Notes: generated from the sequence alone by a model not told the origin. 64,000 nt of DNA from Acinetobacter sp. C26M (GCF_023702675.1 NZ_CP098478.1:2232001-2296000), one strand, 5' to 3'. Positions 1-9,414 are shown, counted from the first letter of the stretch. Translations and numbers: made by a program.

Positions 1-1
1 T

Positions 2-499
2 GTGCACAATACGCTTGTTGGTGCAGGACTACGCAATCAAGTCAAAATTGGTGCCAGTGGAAAAATGATCAGTGCCTTTGATATTGCTAGCACCTTTGCC
101 TTAGGCGCAGACTGGGTTAACTCTGCACGCGGCTTTATGTTTGCAGTAGGGTGTATCCAAGCACAAAGCTGTCATACCAACCAGTGTCCTGTTGGTGTTG
201 CGACGCAGGATAAAGATCGCCAAAAAGCCATCGATGTGCCAAGTAAGGCTGAACGTGTGTTTAATTTCCACAAAAACACCTTGCACGCCTTATCTGAAAT
301 GATTGCAGCAGCGGGTTTGCATCATCCATCTGACATTAAAGCACATCATTTAGCACAGCGTATGAATGATCGTGAAATCAAAAACTATGCACAGATCCAC
401 TTCTTCTTAAAAGAAAATGAATTACTGCACAGCGATTTAAATGATGATGAGAATTTCTATTATCGCATGTGGAAAATGGCGGACGCCAATCAATTTTAA
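2..499 (+). CDS. FMN-binding glutamate synthase-like protein, C-terminal part (5' end outside window)
   Basis: The reading frame is open to the left window edge, so only the C-terminal ~165 residues are seen. They match the end of the glutamate synthase FMN/central domain: an RGFMFAVGCIQAQSC-type stretch with three cysteines spaced C-x5-C-x4-C, as in the 3Fe-4S ligand site of GltB-type enzymes, followed by CPVGVATQD. The family transfers glutamine amide nitrogen to 2-oxoglutarate, but stand-alone FMN-binding members lacking the amidotransferase domain are common and their substrate is often unknown. A strong terminator follows directly. The methionine-like codon at base 2 is internal, not the true start. 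Confidence 0.85.
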   Translation: MHNTLVGAGLRNQVKIGASGKMISAFDIASTFALGADWVNSARGFMFAVGCIQAQSCHTNQCPVGVATQDKDRQKAIDVPSKAERVFNFHKNTLHALSEMIAAAGLHHPSDIKAHHLAQRMNDREIKNYAQIHFFLKENELLHSDLNDDENFYYRMWKMADANQF

Positions 500-505
500 T
501 GACTA

Positions 506-529
506 AAAAGCCACCGCAAGGTGGCTTTT
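506..529 (+). terminator. Rho-independent terminator after the glutamate synthase-like gene
   Basis: A 10-bp stem AAAAGCCACC / GGTGGCTTTT closes on a GCAA loop and runs into T-rich sequence, 7 bases after the stop codon. Confidence 0.85.
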
Positions 530-550
530 CTTTGGTCAAATATCTAAAAG

Positions 551-1183
551 TTAGCGACTAACCAATCGATAAATACCAAAAATAGCAACCATTAAAATCA
601 CTAGAAATTTGAGATAAGAGGTCCAATTATATTGCGAACCTTTACCCTGCCAGACCTGTACCTCAACAGACTGAAATTGAATATTTGTGGCTTCCGTCAA
701 TTCGGCATGAACACCATAATTCATACCGTTATTTTGTTCACTGACTGAGAATGGATCCGAACTAATGACCAGTAATAAAGGCTGATTTAAATCATAGGAA
801 TGTTTATCATCACTTTGAAAAACCTCAGGATGATAGCCATTAGAGGATTCACTCTGCACACCTCCAATCCATTTTAACTCGACTTTGCCCTGTTGCTGCG
901 CAGTTCCTTTCGCGACAATAACAAAACGATATGGATTTTTGCTGGGATCAGCTTGAAAACTAATGCCTATATTCGGTCTTTTAAAAGTATCCTTTGGTTT
1001 TTCAATAACAGCTTTATTCAATGCATCAATTTCACTCGAGGTTAAAAGAACTGAATTAACTAAGCTTTCCCCGTATTCACCAACTTTAGGCTCGTGGGCA
1101 ACTTTTCCACACGCAGCTAAACTAAGCGTCATGAAGAATAGAAATGTGGATTTAACCAATTGGTTTCTTAAATTTATATACAT
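551..1183 (-). CDS. Putative lipoprotein with C-terminal membrane segment, unknown function
   Basis: A 210-residue protein. The N-terminus is a lipoprotein signal peptide: basic residues, a hydrophobic run and the lipobox LAAC with the acceptor Cys near residue 25. The last ~20 residues (YLKFLVILMVAIFGIYRLV) form a hydrophobic helix ending in basic residues, so the protein may be held at both ends. The middle is polar and beta-rich in appearance with no motif I recognise. It lies 20 bases after the 1204-1932 gene on the same strand and is probably co-transcribed with it. I cannot assign a function; an envelope location is inferred from the signal sequence. Confidence 0.6.
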   Translation of the reverse strand: MYINLRNQLVKSTFLFFMTLSLAACGKVAHEPKVGEYGESLVNSVLLTSSEIDALNKAVIEKPKDTFKRPNIGISFQADPSKNPYRFVIVAKGTAQQQGKVELKWIGGVQSESSNGYHPEVFQSDDKHSYDLNQPLLLVISSDPFSVSEQNNGMNYGVHAELTEATNIQFQSVEVQVWQGKGSQYNWTSYLKFLVILMVAIFGIYRLVSR

Positions 1184-1203
1184 TTTTCGATCAAAACCTT
1201 CAT

Positions 1204-1932
1204 TTAAAAAACACTCACCGAAATATGTCTATTTAACATCCAACGAATCACTGGCGCTTGTTGATCTAAAGGTAGAGACAAAATATATTCGAAAGTTCGA
1301 ATGACTACTTCACACTGTTTATTTTTGTCTTGCGCAGTTTCTCCAGCATTGAGTAAGTCTGCATCCTGACCATAATCTTGTCGTAATTTGTCTGCAATCT
1401 GCGCCCATGCTTGTGGAGTTTGCATACGATCGATGGAAGAATGAGTTCCTTGATGGGTTAGCATATATGTTAATGCAGCTACAGTTTGCTGCTGTGTAGC
1501 TGAACTCAGTAGTGCCCTTCGCTCATCCATATTTGTTTTACCATATAACGGGAAAGCAATCGGAAAACAATTCCCTTTACGCTTAGCATCATACAACTGT
1601 TGTAAATATGCCTTTGTCCATAATTTTTGCCCCTCATCATCTGCCTGTTTTTCCACAATATCACGCAGTTTCCACCACAATGTGCTACTTACGGCAGCAA
1701 GCATTTCTTCAGGCTGCACTGACGCATTTGCAGTTTGCTGTAGAGTTTCATAATCCTTGGGCAAGTGTTGCTTTAAGGGTTGCAATAAAGCAATTTGATT
1801 TAAAGCCTGTTGTCGTTGTTCAATTGGATTATGATTAATGGACTGATCTGCTGTTACATCGCGATGAGAACAACGATTTAACAAGAAAAAAGTTGCAAAA
1901 ATGACCCCAATTACAATAAATGCTGCTTTCAC
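1204..1932 (-). CDS. Membrane-anchored hypothetical protein
   Basis: A 242-residue protein opening with a single hydrophobic segment (MKAAFIVIGVIFATFFLLN) followed by Cys-Ser, so it is either an uncleaved anchor or an atypical lipoprotein signal. The rest is polar and alpha-helical in character, rich in Gln and Leu, with four cysteines. No family motif is recognised. It sits between two other minus-strand envelope genes (49 bases downstream of the DUF4124-like gene and 20 bases upstream of the lipoprotein), suggesting a small envelope operon. Function unknown. Confidence 0.55.
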   Translation of the reverse strand: MKAAFIVIGVIFATFFLLNRCSHRDVTADQSINHNPIEQRQQALNQIALLQPLKQHLPKDYETLQQTANASVQPEEMLAAVSSTLWWKLRDIVEKQADDEGQKLWTKAYLQQLYDAKRKGNCFPIAFPLYGKTNMDERRALLSSATQQQTVAALTYMLTHQGTHSSIDRMQTPQAWAQIADKLRQDYGQDADLLNAGETAQDKNKQCEVVIRTFEYILSLPLDQQAPVIRWMLNRHISVSVF

Positions 1933-1981
1933 TACTGATTACCATCTTTTAATATTTATCAATCAATGTCTTAAAAAACAT

Positions 1982-2500
1982 CTACCTTTTGAATGGACAA
2001 GTCGGGCTGGTCTGGGTCAACAATGTATTGGTGGCTGCATTACAACTCACATATACACTGCCGTCGTCTGTACAAACTCTTGCCGCATAAAATCGACTGT
2101 TATTTTCCACTAGCTGAGACCGACGATCAGAATAACGAGCAAATCTCTGCAAAGCCATAATACGTTGTTTACATTCATGAAATTCAACAATTGTTCTTTG
2201 AAACTCCGATTGTCTCGTTTCTGTTCGGGTTTTATTATTTGCTAAGTCCTGTGTATAAGCGTTTTTTTCATAAGACATCCCTTGCTGCCTTTGCTGTTCC
2301 ATAGAACGACAATCACCCGAAAAGCCATCAGCAACTGAGCCTGTACATGCTGTCCTTTGTGCCGTCTTGGTTGCGCATGGTCTGCTTTGATATGTTGTTC
2401 CTTGATTGGTTACGCACTTATATAACTCTTGTGCGAAAACAGGAAAAGAAAAACATAACAATATAAAGACACAAAAACCCCTTAATGTACCTTCTTTCAT
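1982..2500 (-). CDS. DUF4124-like secreted protein
   Basis: A protein of about 172 residues with a clear Sec signal peptide ending in FPVFA. Directly after it comes ELYKCVTNQGTTYQSRPC, the signature of the DUF4124 domain: a short periplasmic beta-structure with a conserved Cys pair around a K-C-x(n)-Y-x(2)-x-P-C pattern. Several further cysteines downstream may be disulfide-bonded. I choose the ATG at 2500 over the one at 2515 because a GGGG ribosome-binding motif lies 5 bases upstream of it. It is the first gene of a minus-strand run of three envelope proteins. No biochemical role is known for this family. Confidence 0.6.
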   Translation of the reverse strand: MKEGTLRGFCVFILLCFSFPVFAQELYKCVTNQGTTYQSRPCATKTAQRTACTGSVADGFSGDCRSMEQQRQQGMSYEKNAYTQDLANNKTRTETRQSEFQRTIVEFHECKQRIMALQRFARYSDRRSQLVENNSRFYAARVCTDDGSVYVSCNAATNTLLTQTSPTCPFKR

Positions 2501-2584
2501 TATTACCCCAAACATCTAATTTATTGATATTTTTTTTAAAATCTGAAAAATTCTATCATTTAAATAGTAAGGAAAAAAGTAAAA

Positions 2585-3613
2585 TTAATAGTAATGATGA
2601 TTTGGTTTAGCATGCAGGAAAGCTGGAATTAAACCCGTCAATGCAGCACGAATATCTGCTCGTTCATTAATCAATTGATGCGAGCCTTCCTCCAGCATTA
2701 ACAAAGTCTGCAATCTAAACTTACGGCGAATATACTCAATATTATAACGCCAATCTACGGTTTGATCTAAAGCACCTTGTGCGAGCCACACAGGAATACG
2801 ACATGCAGGTCGTTGTTCCATTTCTAGCATCCATTTTGACATGGCCAGAATCCAGTCCATACCCATCATACGGGGTTGCAAAGGATCTTTTAAACGAACA
2901 AACCGAAGAAACTCTGGATTATGGTTATTACGGCGGAAATGTCGTGGTACTTGGCTCTTGATCCGACGGATTATGCCCAGACCAACCGAATTATGCCACC
3001 ATGCCGTTTTTGCGGGTCGGATCAATGGAGACAACAGCAATACACGGTCAACAATAGGATCTTCTCTACGTTCTGCAAATTCAAGTAAATGATGCATCCA
3101 AATTGCACCACCTGTACTTTGCCCAATGCCTAACCACGGCTTCGGTAATTGTTTCGCACCGCGCACGGCATCATAAACGGAATGTAACACTTGCTGATAA
3201 TGATCAAAATTCTGAATACTGGCTGGTGAGCCATTGCTTAAACCATGTCCAGGCAGATCGTAAGTGACGATACTAAAGCCTTGATCTAGAATTTCTTTAA
3301 TAATGGGCTGATAAATACCACTATGTTCCAAATAGCCATGTAGCAAACACACTGTACCTTGGACTTTTTGTTGTTTGGGTTGAAATACTTGTACATGTAC
3401 GCGGAACAATGGCATTTCGACATAACCCTGCCAATGTTCACAGTCCAATAAATGTAAGCCATATAACTTACGATAGGCTTGCAATGGCTTGGATAGCTCA
3501 GTGACGCCAGATAAATCCAAAGGTTCAAGCACCTGTGGTGTTGTCTCTCGATTTGGTACAGGTAAATCCAGTTGTTTTAAAATTGTCGGATTTAAAAATG
3601 GAAGATCGGACAT
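2585..3613 (-). CDS. Alpha/beta hydrolase (lysophospholipase-like)
   Basis: A 342-residue cytoplasmic alpha/beta-hydrolase fold protein of the monoacylglycerol lipase/lysophospholipase type. Visible landmarks in order are an oxyanion-loop HGYLEHSG, the nucleophile elbow GQSTGG, an acid-bearing QGALDQTVD segment and the terminal catalytic His in EEGSHQLINE. The start at 3613 is chosen because it overlaps the stop codon of the preceding YdcF-like gene in a TAATG arrangement, implying translational coupling; an upstream in-frame ATG would run well into that gene. It is the last gene of the ptp-murB-ydcF operon. The likely substrate is a lipid ester, but this is not shown by the sequence. Confidence 0.8.
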   Translation of the reverse strand: MSDLPFLNPTILKQLDLPVPNRETTPQVLEPLDLSGVTELSKPLQAYRKLYGLHLLDCEHWQGYVEMPLFRVHVQVFQPKQQKVQGTVCLLHGYLEHSGIYQPIIKEILDQGFSIVTYDLPGHGLSNGSPASIQNFDHYQQVLHSVYDAVRGAKQLPKPWLGIGQSTGGAIWMHHLLEFAERREDPIVDRVLLLSPLIRPAKTAWWHNSVGLGIIRRIKSQVPRHFRRNNHNPEFLRFVRLKDPLQPRMMGMDWILAMSKWMLEMEQRPACRIPVWLAQGALDQTVDWRYNIEYIRRKFRLQTLLMLEEGSHQLINERADIRAALTGLIPAFLHAKPNHHYY

Positions 3614-4761
3614 TATGGTATCTCTCGACAATCACTTGAGCCAAATAACATATCACGTATCGTTGCCAACATTTCGTAGTTCGCACGACGGCTATGATCA
3701 TAGTTTTGTTCACTTGGACGCCATTCGGTTAACTTTGTTGGCATCGGCGCAACCACAGGAATCGTTTCAATTCCATTTAAAGCAAACAAACGTCGTGTCC
3801 GAGGCATGTGGTATTCATCTGTAATGAGGATCACTGTTGGAGCACCACCTTTCTTTTGTAGTAATAAAGAACTGAATCGAGAGTTTTCACAAGTATTCAT
3901 GCTGCGATTCTCAAGTAGTTTCGCTTCAACACCGCGCTCTTTTAACCATGCTTGCATATAAGGCGCTTCAACACCACTCAGTACGATAGGTAATGCATAT
4001 TTCTTCTCAACTTGTAATGTCTTTTCTAAACGCAAGCGAGTGTAATTATTCACGACAATATCTTTGCCATTGGCACCCAACGTTAATCCACCACCCAATA
4101 CAACAATTGCATTGGGTTGGGAAATACTTTGCTGCTCAACCACATTATCTTTGTTCTTTTTTAACTCGATCAAATCTTTGTCAGTCTGATCCTTGTCATC
4201 CTCATTCACGGGTAACGCGATTGGATAAGTTTCTAAGAACGCAATATATTTCCCCATCAGTGCCTGATTATCGGGTGTATTCCATCGCAGAAAATCTAAA
4301 GGTGTATTCATTACAACAGCTGAACTTTCTTGATCTTGTTCCGGTTGTTGTTCACTCATTAATGGAATACTAGGTTGCTTTTTTTCATCTTGGTTTTCTT
4401 TTTCCTGCTCTTCGGCAATCAGCTCTTGAAGTAGCTTATAACGCGCTTGAATTAACCTTAAATCTTCTGGTTTTTCAGATTGGAAGGTTTTTTCCATGAG
4501 CTTAAGATAAGCTTGTCGAGCAATCCACAAGTTCGAACCTGGTTCTAAGGTCTCATGTTCACTCAATGCAGCAGGTCGTTGACTTTGTGCAGCGACTTCA
4601 TTGACATCAACAGGGACAAAACGATTCAATCCTTTTACAACCAGTTGTGAATAAAAAGGCGAATATAAAAAAAGCATAAAGCAGCCCAGTAGTACGAATA
4701 ATATAGTAATTATCCTTACTAAACTGACCATCCAATGCACTGTCGCCATAGATTTCTTCAT
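3613..4761 (-). CDS. YdcF/ElyC-family (DUF218) membrane protein
   Basis: A 382-residue protein with one N-terminal transmembrane segment (about residues 12-35), a long charged Glu/Gln-rich linker, and a C-terminal DUF218 domain beginning at [13 protein letters not shown] and containing the conserved [11 protein letters not shown] segment. Relatives (ElyC, SanA, YdcF) act in envelope and peptidoglycan-precursor homeostasis at the inner membrane. The neighbour murB, whose stop codon overlaps this start (ATGA), fits a cell-wall link. The linker makes it longer than typical ~250-residue members. Its precise biochemical activity is unknown. Confidence 0.8.
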   Translation of the reverse strand: MKKSMATVHWMVSLVRIITILFVLLGCFMLFLYSPFYSQLVVKGLNRFVPVDVNEVAAQSQRPAALSEHETLEPGSNLWIARQAYLKLMEKTFQSEKPEDLRLIQARYKLLQELIAEEQEKENQDEKKQPSIPLMSEQQPEQDQESSAVVMNTPLDFLRWNTPDNQALMGKYIAFLETYPIALPVNEDDKDQTDKDLIELKKNKDNVVEQQSISQPNAIVVLGGGLTLGANGKDIVVNNYTRLRLEKTLQVEKKYALPIVLSGVEAPYMQAWLKERGVEAKLLENRSMNTCENSRFSSLLLQKKGGAPTVILITDEYHMPRTRRLFALNGIETIPVVAPMPTKLTEWRPSEQNYDHSRRANYEMLATIRDMLFGSSDCREIP

Positions 4762-5792
4762 CCAAGATGAGCTTGAATTAACCCTTGCTCACTATATAAC
4801 ACAGGTTCAGGTTCCAATTGAATACTAAACTTTTGTTTTACATCACTTTGTACGGCTTGATAGGTATTTCGTACATCCGTTAGTGTTGCATCAGCATAAT
4901 TAACCAATACCAAAGCCTGTTTATGGAACATGCCAACTGAACCCAACTGTTTACCTTTCCAACCTGCTTGATCGATTAACCAACCTGCAGCCACTTTAAC
5001 ATTGCTATTTGTCTGCGGATAATGTGGAATGTTTGGAAATTGTTGAGTAATTTTGTCAAACTCTGTTTGTGTCAAAATTGGATTCTTAAAAAAACTACCA
5101 ACATTTGGAAACTCTTTGGGATTTGGTAATTTACTCTGGCGAATATGAATCACCTGATTTTGTAAGTTCTCTGCGGTCAGTTCATCACCCACTGCTTGCT
5201 TAAGATCACCATAATTCAGTTTCAAATCAGCTTGTTTGAGAAGCTTAAAAGTCACACTGGTAATAATGTAACGATTAGGCTGATCTTTAAAAATACTGTG
5301 ACGATACGCAAAATGGCAATCTTGTGCTGCAATCGAAGTAAACTGCTTAAGTTCACGATCGTAAACTTGCACAGATTCAATAAACTCACCGGCTTCAACG
5401 CCATAAGCGCCAATATTCTGTACAGGCGAAGCGCCCACCAAACCTGGAATTAAAGCAAGATTTTGCAATCCGAACCATTGCTGTTGAGTGCTATATAAAA
5501 CAAAATCATGCCATACTTGCCCAGCACCTACTTTAACGGTAATAGTATTTTCATCTTCAGAAAGTATTTCAATGCCCTGAATATTTAAATGCATCACCAA
5601 GGCTTGTATTTGCTGTGGCAATAAAACATTACTGCCTCCCGAGAGTACTAAAACGTTTAAATGCTGCTGTTCCGCTAATGCTAATGCCGTAATGACGTCA
5701 TCTGGATGATTGATTTGCACATAATGTGAAGCAATCGCATTCAAATTTAATGTATTTAAGTTTTTAAGCTGAACCTGCGCTTGTAGCTGCAT
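4758..5792 (-). CDS. murB: UDP-N-acetylenolpyruvoylglucosamine reductase MurB
   Basis: A 344-residue FAD-dependent enzyme that uses NADPH to reduce UDP-GlcNAc-enolpyruvate to UDP-MurNAc, the second committed step of peptidoglycan synthesis in the cytoplasm. Seen in order are the FAD-binding [20 protein letters not shown], a YRHSIFK segment typical of type I MurB, GSFFKNP with the catalytic Ser region, and [12 protein letters not shown] near the C-terminus. Length equals the E. coli type I enzyme. It lies 13 bases after the tyrosine phosphatase gene and overlaps the YdcF-like gene by ATGA, so the four genes form one operon. Confidence 0.95.
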   Translation of the reverse strand: MQLQAQVQLKNLNTLNLNAIASHYVQINHPDDVITALALAEQQHLNVLVLSGGSNVLLPQQIQALVMHLNIQGIEILSEDENTITVKVGAGQVWHDFVLYSTQQQWFGLQNLALIPGLVGASPVQNIGAYGVEAGEFIESVQVYDRELKQFTSIAAQDCHFAYRHSIFKDQPNRYIITSVTFKLLKQADLKLNYGDLKQAVGDELTAENLQNQVIHIRQSKLPNPKEFPNVGSFFKNPILTQTEFDKITQQFPNIPHYPQTNSNVKVAAGWLIDQAGWKGKQLGSVGMFHKQALVLVNYADATLTDVRNTYQAVQSDVKQKFSIQLEPEPVLYSEQGLIQAHLG

Positions 5793-5805
5793 ATTAAATT
5801 AAATC

Positions 5806-6315
5806 CTATTGCCCTGCTTTCATTTGCTTTTTAAAAATATCAACCCATGCTTGGCTGCTGGATTCACACTGATCGAGTACTCGATCAAAACCATCTGCAC
5901 CACCATAGTATGGATCTGGTACGGCTTGCTGTTTAAACTGATGATCATGCTCACTCATCAATGCCAACTTGGCACGAATTTGATGTGTACCAAACTGTTG
6001 CACCGCCTGTGACATGAGTATCTGGATATCATCAAAATTCTCATGATCCATCGCTAAAATGAGATCAAACTTGATGAAATCTTCTAAAATAATCTGTCTG
6101 GCACGTAAATCAGATAAATCATATCCACGCTGTGCAGCATGTTTTTGGCTACGTAGATCAGGTGCTTTATTGGGATGGTAATTGCTGGTACCAGCAGAGT
6201 CGACCATAATATTTAGGCCATGTACGTCACAATAATGCCTGAGAATCGCTTCTGCTGTTGGAGAGCGACAAATATTCCCTAAACAGACACATAACACCTT
6301 ATATTCTGTTGTCAT
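5806..6315 (-). CDS. Low-molecular-weight protein-tyrosine phosphatase
   Basis: A 169-residue cytoplasmic phosphatase. The P-loop VCLGNICRSPTAE at the N-terminus carries the catalytic CX5R signature, and DPYYGGADGFD near the C-terminus supplies the general-acid Asp of the DP(Y/W) loop. Bacterial relatives (Wzb, Etp, Ptp) dephosphorylate BY-kinases and control capsule export, but no kinase or polysaccharide gene is visible here. It is the first clear gene of the minus-strand operon leading into murB. Length and motif order are normal for the family. Confidence 0.9.
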   Translation of the reverse strand: MTTEYKVLCVCLGNICRSPTAEAILRHYCDVHGLNIMVDSAGTSNYHPNKAPDLRSQKHAAQRGYDLSDLRARQIILEDFIKFDLILAMDHENFDDIQILMSQAVQQFGTHQIRAKLALMSEHDHQFKQQAVPDPYYGGADGFDRVLDQCESSSQAWVDIFKKQMKAGQ

Positions 6316-6679
6316 CAGGAAAACATTCCAACATTTTGTTTTATAAGTAAATTAAAATATTGCATGCAAAATTCCTGCAAAATAAACGCAAAACGATTAA
6401 ATGTCATTATGCCTGAATTGACCTTTCTGACATCAGCTATTTTGTCAAAAATTGCTTTGATTTGAAAGGAAATAGTGTTTGTCTCTTTTGAATATTCTGT
6501 ATGAATATGTACTTTTTTGGAATTAACAATATGTGCCACCTACATACAAGCTGATAAAGAAACTTAATTTTTAAAGATCAATTGTATAAGGCTCAAATGT
6601 AAAAAACCGCTTAAATAAACGGTTCTTACATATGAAGTTCTTGACCAGTGAAGCTTTTCTTTGATCAAGGCTTTTACAT

Positions 6680-7627
6680 TTAACTCTTGATTCGGGTGAA
6701 TTTCTGCTCCAACATTTTTTTACCCCATTGGTTCCCGTCCCATTCATGAGCCAATGTAAATCCAAAAATTTCATATAAATTTCTTGCTGCGTTAAGACCA
6801 CTAAAAGTCCATAGCTGAACAGCAGAAAAAGATTTTTCATCACAGAATCCAATTGCTTGATCTAAAAGTCTTTTTCCAACTCCTTGACCTCTGCATTCAT
6901 CACTTAAAATAAACCATCTAAGATGAGCTTCATTATTTCCTAGGTCTTCGCCATCAATCGCAACAGATCCGACTATTTTATTGTTTCGAATTGCTAACCA
7001 TATATGATTAGATGGGTTAGACATACGGACTGAAAATTCAGCCAAATCCTTTGCTACTCTTGCTTCAAAAAAGTATCCAAAATCAAAATTTTCAGAATAA
7101 TAGGTACCGTGCATTTCGGCAATTCGACCAATCATTCCTGCGCGATAGCCACTTACTATTTCAATATCACTATGAATCACATCATTTTTATTATTTCGAC
7201 AATTAATTAAAGATTGAGCATACGCTGTCAAACCTTGAGCGATCTCTTTCTGTTTATATTTATTTATCTTTTCAATAGCCTGAACAACTCTCAACTCCCC
7301 GTACTGATTAATTTTCTTAACAGTATCTCTTCCCTTTAAAGTCAGTCTTAAAGTCTTAGATCGAGCATCTGTCACGTCTTGCTCTTCAACAATTTCACCG
7401 TTCTTAATTAACTTAACTAGCATTCTGCTAATACTAGACTTTTCAAGCCCAAGAATTTCCCCCAACTGAACAGCTGTTATAAAATTTCTATTTTCAAGCT
7501 CAAGAAGTGTATGGACTGCTGATGGAGAATAATTTGTTGCAGCAAGAGTTGTATTCAGGAAACCGAGCTCCCGCACCATGATTCTTGAAGAGCAACGAAT
7601 TTCATCAATTATTTTTTGGTCTAACAC
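6680..7627 (-). CDS. MarR-type regulator fused to GNAT N-acetyltransferase
   Basis: A protein of about 315 residues. The N-terminal ~140 residues form a MarR winged helix-turn-helix (LEKSSISRMLVKLIKNGEIV, then the wing with DARSKTLRLT). The C-terminal ~150 residues are a GNAT domain with the acetyl-CoA motif CRGQGVGKRLLDQA and a terminal ARNLYEIFGF segment. Bifunctional MarR-GNAT proteins are a known group, mostly of unmapped function. I prefer a GTG start at 7627 because a GAGG motif lies 9 bases upstream and the alternative ATG at 7666 falls inside a long palindrome that looks like its own operator. No partner gene is adjacent. Confidence 0.8.
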   Translation of the reverse strand: MLDQKIIDEIRCSSRIMVRELGFLNTTLAATNYSPSAVHTLLELENRNFITAVQLGEILGLEKSSISRMLVKLIKNGEIVEEQDVTDARSKTLRLTLKGRDTVKKINQYGELRVVQAIEKINKYKQKEIAQGLTAYAQSLINCRNNKNDVIHSDIEIVSGYRAGMIGRIAEMHGTYYSENFDFGYFFEARVAKDLAEFSVRMSNPSNHIWLAIRNNKIVGSVAIDGEDLGNNEAHLRWFILSDECRGQGVGKRLLDQAIGFCDEKSFSAVQLWTFSGLNAARNLYEIFGFTLAHEWDGNQWGKKMLEQKFTRIKS

Positions 7628-7643
7628 GAGAATACGCCTCAAA

Positions 7644-7668
7644 ATATAGTTGCATAATACAACCATAT
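7644..7668. promoter_or_regulatory. Candidate MarR operator palindrome
   Basis: A 25-bp imperfect palindrome with matching arms ATAT-n-GTTG-n-AT around the centre and AT-n-CAAC-n-ATAT on the other side. It lies 17 bases upstream of the GTG start of the MarR-GNAT gene, where autorepression would act. A TTGACT hexamer on the minus strand (7682-7687) lies just upstream and could be the -35 element. Confidence 0.55.
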
Positions 7669-8299
7669 TTTCAAAAAAGCAGTCAAGTATTTTTAGTTTT
7701 ACATTTAAATTCTATCTGTTAGATGATTCATCAAATTAACAAAATATCCGAGCATTTGAATGATCTTACTCGGTGTATTTAGCTAACGGCAAAACAACAA
7801 AATTCGATTTTGATCATTGCTCTTTATATGGTTGGAAGAATTATCCATTTCAAGCAGTACCCCAATTCCCCATGCACAAATTCCGATCACAATGTACTAA
7901 GTATGGATAAGTTATGACTTATACATATTTTTAAATTAACAGTTCCTATTAAGTACCAGTTTCTTAATCTCAACCTGAAATAAGTTTTCTACTAACGAAT
8001 AGTTGAGCGCATAAAAAATATTTTTGTTAAGTTATTTAAAATAATAATCAACTATTACATAGATTAAATTAACTAAATATAAACCAATAAAATGTCAAAT
8101 AAATACATGAAATATAATATAGTTTTAATATTTCAAAAACAAAATCAAGATTAAAAATAAAACAAACAATAAAATTAAGTATTTAATTTAAATAATTTAT
8201 TTTACATTTAATATTTTTTGTTTATCATTATTTTCGATTCCAAGGTAACTTTAACAACTTATTTTGGAATTTATTTTTAATTAAAATATCGGAAATTTC
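7669..8299. other. AT-rich intergenic region between MarR-GNAT and the NucB-like gene
   Basis: About 630 bases with no convincing gene. The right half (8000-8280) is extremely AT-rich with long A and T runs, of the kind bound by H-NS-like proteins and typical of horizontally acquired DNA. It must hold the promoter of the DNase gene at 8300 and that of the MarR-GNAT gene. I saw no clear repeat or RNA gene. Confidence 0.5.
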
Positions 8300-9361
8300 A
8301 TGTTAAATATAACAAAATATATAATGGCTTTAGCTACTGTATTTACAGTAATAGATAGTTATGCAGCCAGTGCTTTAGATGTATCACCAATTTGTAAAAC
8401 AGTCGGTAAAGATCTTGATAGCTTTATAAGCAGAGGTTCACACTGTCTAGTATCAGATCAACGTGAAATTGCTCTAACTGATGCACAAGGCCTAAATGTA
8501 GGTACTGCCAAAGTTACGGCTTATGTATATTCCAATAATCCTAAAAATGCATTAACTTGGACTTATAAATATAAATTGCGTACACAAATTATTGGAAAAC
8601 CAGGTGAATCTTTAAAAATACGTCCAGAATTGTATTGTTATGATTGTTCGGTAAAAACCGTATACGGTAATCCAATTAATTTAGTCAATGGCTTATCAGC
8701 AGAATCAAGCACAACATTTACTCCTTCCAGCTCTTCTCTCGCTGTATCGAATCCATTGTTTTTATCTCCAAATGTTAGTTTTCAGGTTGTAAAAGCAAAA
8801 GAATCTTTTGATAATGCGGCTAATTTTGATCCAGGTCTTTATAATCCTAGTGTACGTTGTGATATTGGTAAGGCTAAAGCAAATACAAAGGGATGTGTCT
8901 ATCCTACTGCACCAGCTATCATGACTACAATTAAGCTTACTGATCCAGACGTAGATGAATCTGCAAAGCATATCAAAGAAGCATTTTTAGCAGGAAAAGA
9001 AGGTGAGTTTATTCCTAGCGCTCCAAACTCTTTATTTAGAACATCGAATTCTAGACCTTTAAATCGCCTTAGGGATGCAGGTGACCGCAAAAAAAATCGT
9101 GAAATATCTGTAAAAAGTTGTAAAGCAAAATATGGTCCAACTGTTGGCTCGAAATGTTTCTTTACAGGTGATTCGGATGAAGTTGCAACTGATTGTGATT
9201 GTGATGAATTCCCTTTTGCCGCGACAAAACAAGGTGGCGTAAATGCTTCTGTGAAAAAAATTGATGCCTCTGATAATCGGAGGGCTGGTGCTCGTTTAGG
9301 TGCTTTTTTTAATGAGGAAAGAGTGCTAGATGATGATGAATTCTTTTTAAAAGTTGATTGA
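8300..9361 (+). CDS. Secreted protein with C-terminal NucA/NucB-type DNase domain
   Basis: A 353-residue protein with a Sec signal peptide (about residues 1-25), an N-terminal domain with several Cys (residues 30-200) that I do not recognise, and a C-terminal region matching the Bacillus NucA/NucB sporulation/competence nuclease pattern: ESAKHIKEAFLAG (220-232), CDCDEFPFA (299-307) and ASVKKIDASDNRRAGARLG (316-334), equivalent to the AKHIEDA, DRDEWPMA and ASVEYISPADNRGAG blocks of NucB. The DE(F/W)P(F/M)A motif is the family hallmark. The EGGEG block of NucB is QGGVN here, so a metal-site residue may differ. It likely cuts DNA outside the cytoplasm. The MoeA-fold gene follows after 53 bases and may be its partner. 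Confidence 0.7.
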   Translation: MLNITKYIMALATVFTVIDSYAASALDVSPICKTVGKDLDSFISRGSHCLVSDQREIALTDAQGLNVGTAKVTAYVYSNNPKNALTWTYKYKLRTQIIGKPGESLKIRPELYCYDCSVKTVYGNPINLVNGLSAESSTTFTPSSSSLAVSNPLFLSPNVSFQVVKAKESFDNAANFDPGLYNPSVRCDIGKAKANTKGCVYPTAPAIMTTIKLTDPDVDESAKHIKEAFLAGKEGEFIPSAPNSLFRTSNSRPLNRLRDAGDRKKNREISVKSCKAKYGPTVGSKCFFTGDSDEVATDCDCDEFPFAATKQGGVNASVKKIDASDNRRAGARLGAFFNEERVLDDDEFFLKVD

Positions 9362-9375
9362 TTATTAATTAAAAA

Positions 9376-9399
9376 AGGTAACTCCAATCAGAGTTACCT
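9376..9399. repeat. Inverted repeat between the DNase-like and MoeA-like genes
   Basis: A perfect 9-bp stem AGGTAACTC / GAGTTACCT with a 6-base loop. On the minus strand it is followed by a T run and would be a textbook terminator, but no minus-strand gene ends here. On the plus strand it lies in the gap between two genes and could act as an attenuator or mRNA processing/stabilising site. Confidence 0.5.
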
Positions 9400-9414
9400 C
9401 TTGGACTTATACTT

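Noticed and set aside
6315..6539. 74-codon minus-strand frame whose stop overlaps the start of the tyrosine phosphatase gene (TGATG).
   Set aside because: The overlap looks like coupling, but there is no ribosome-binding site, no recognisable domain and the composition is that of AT-rich noncoding DNA.
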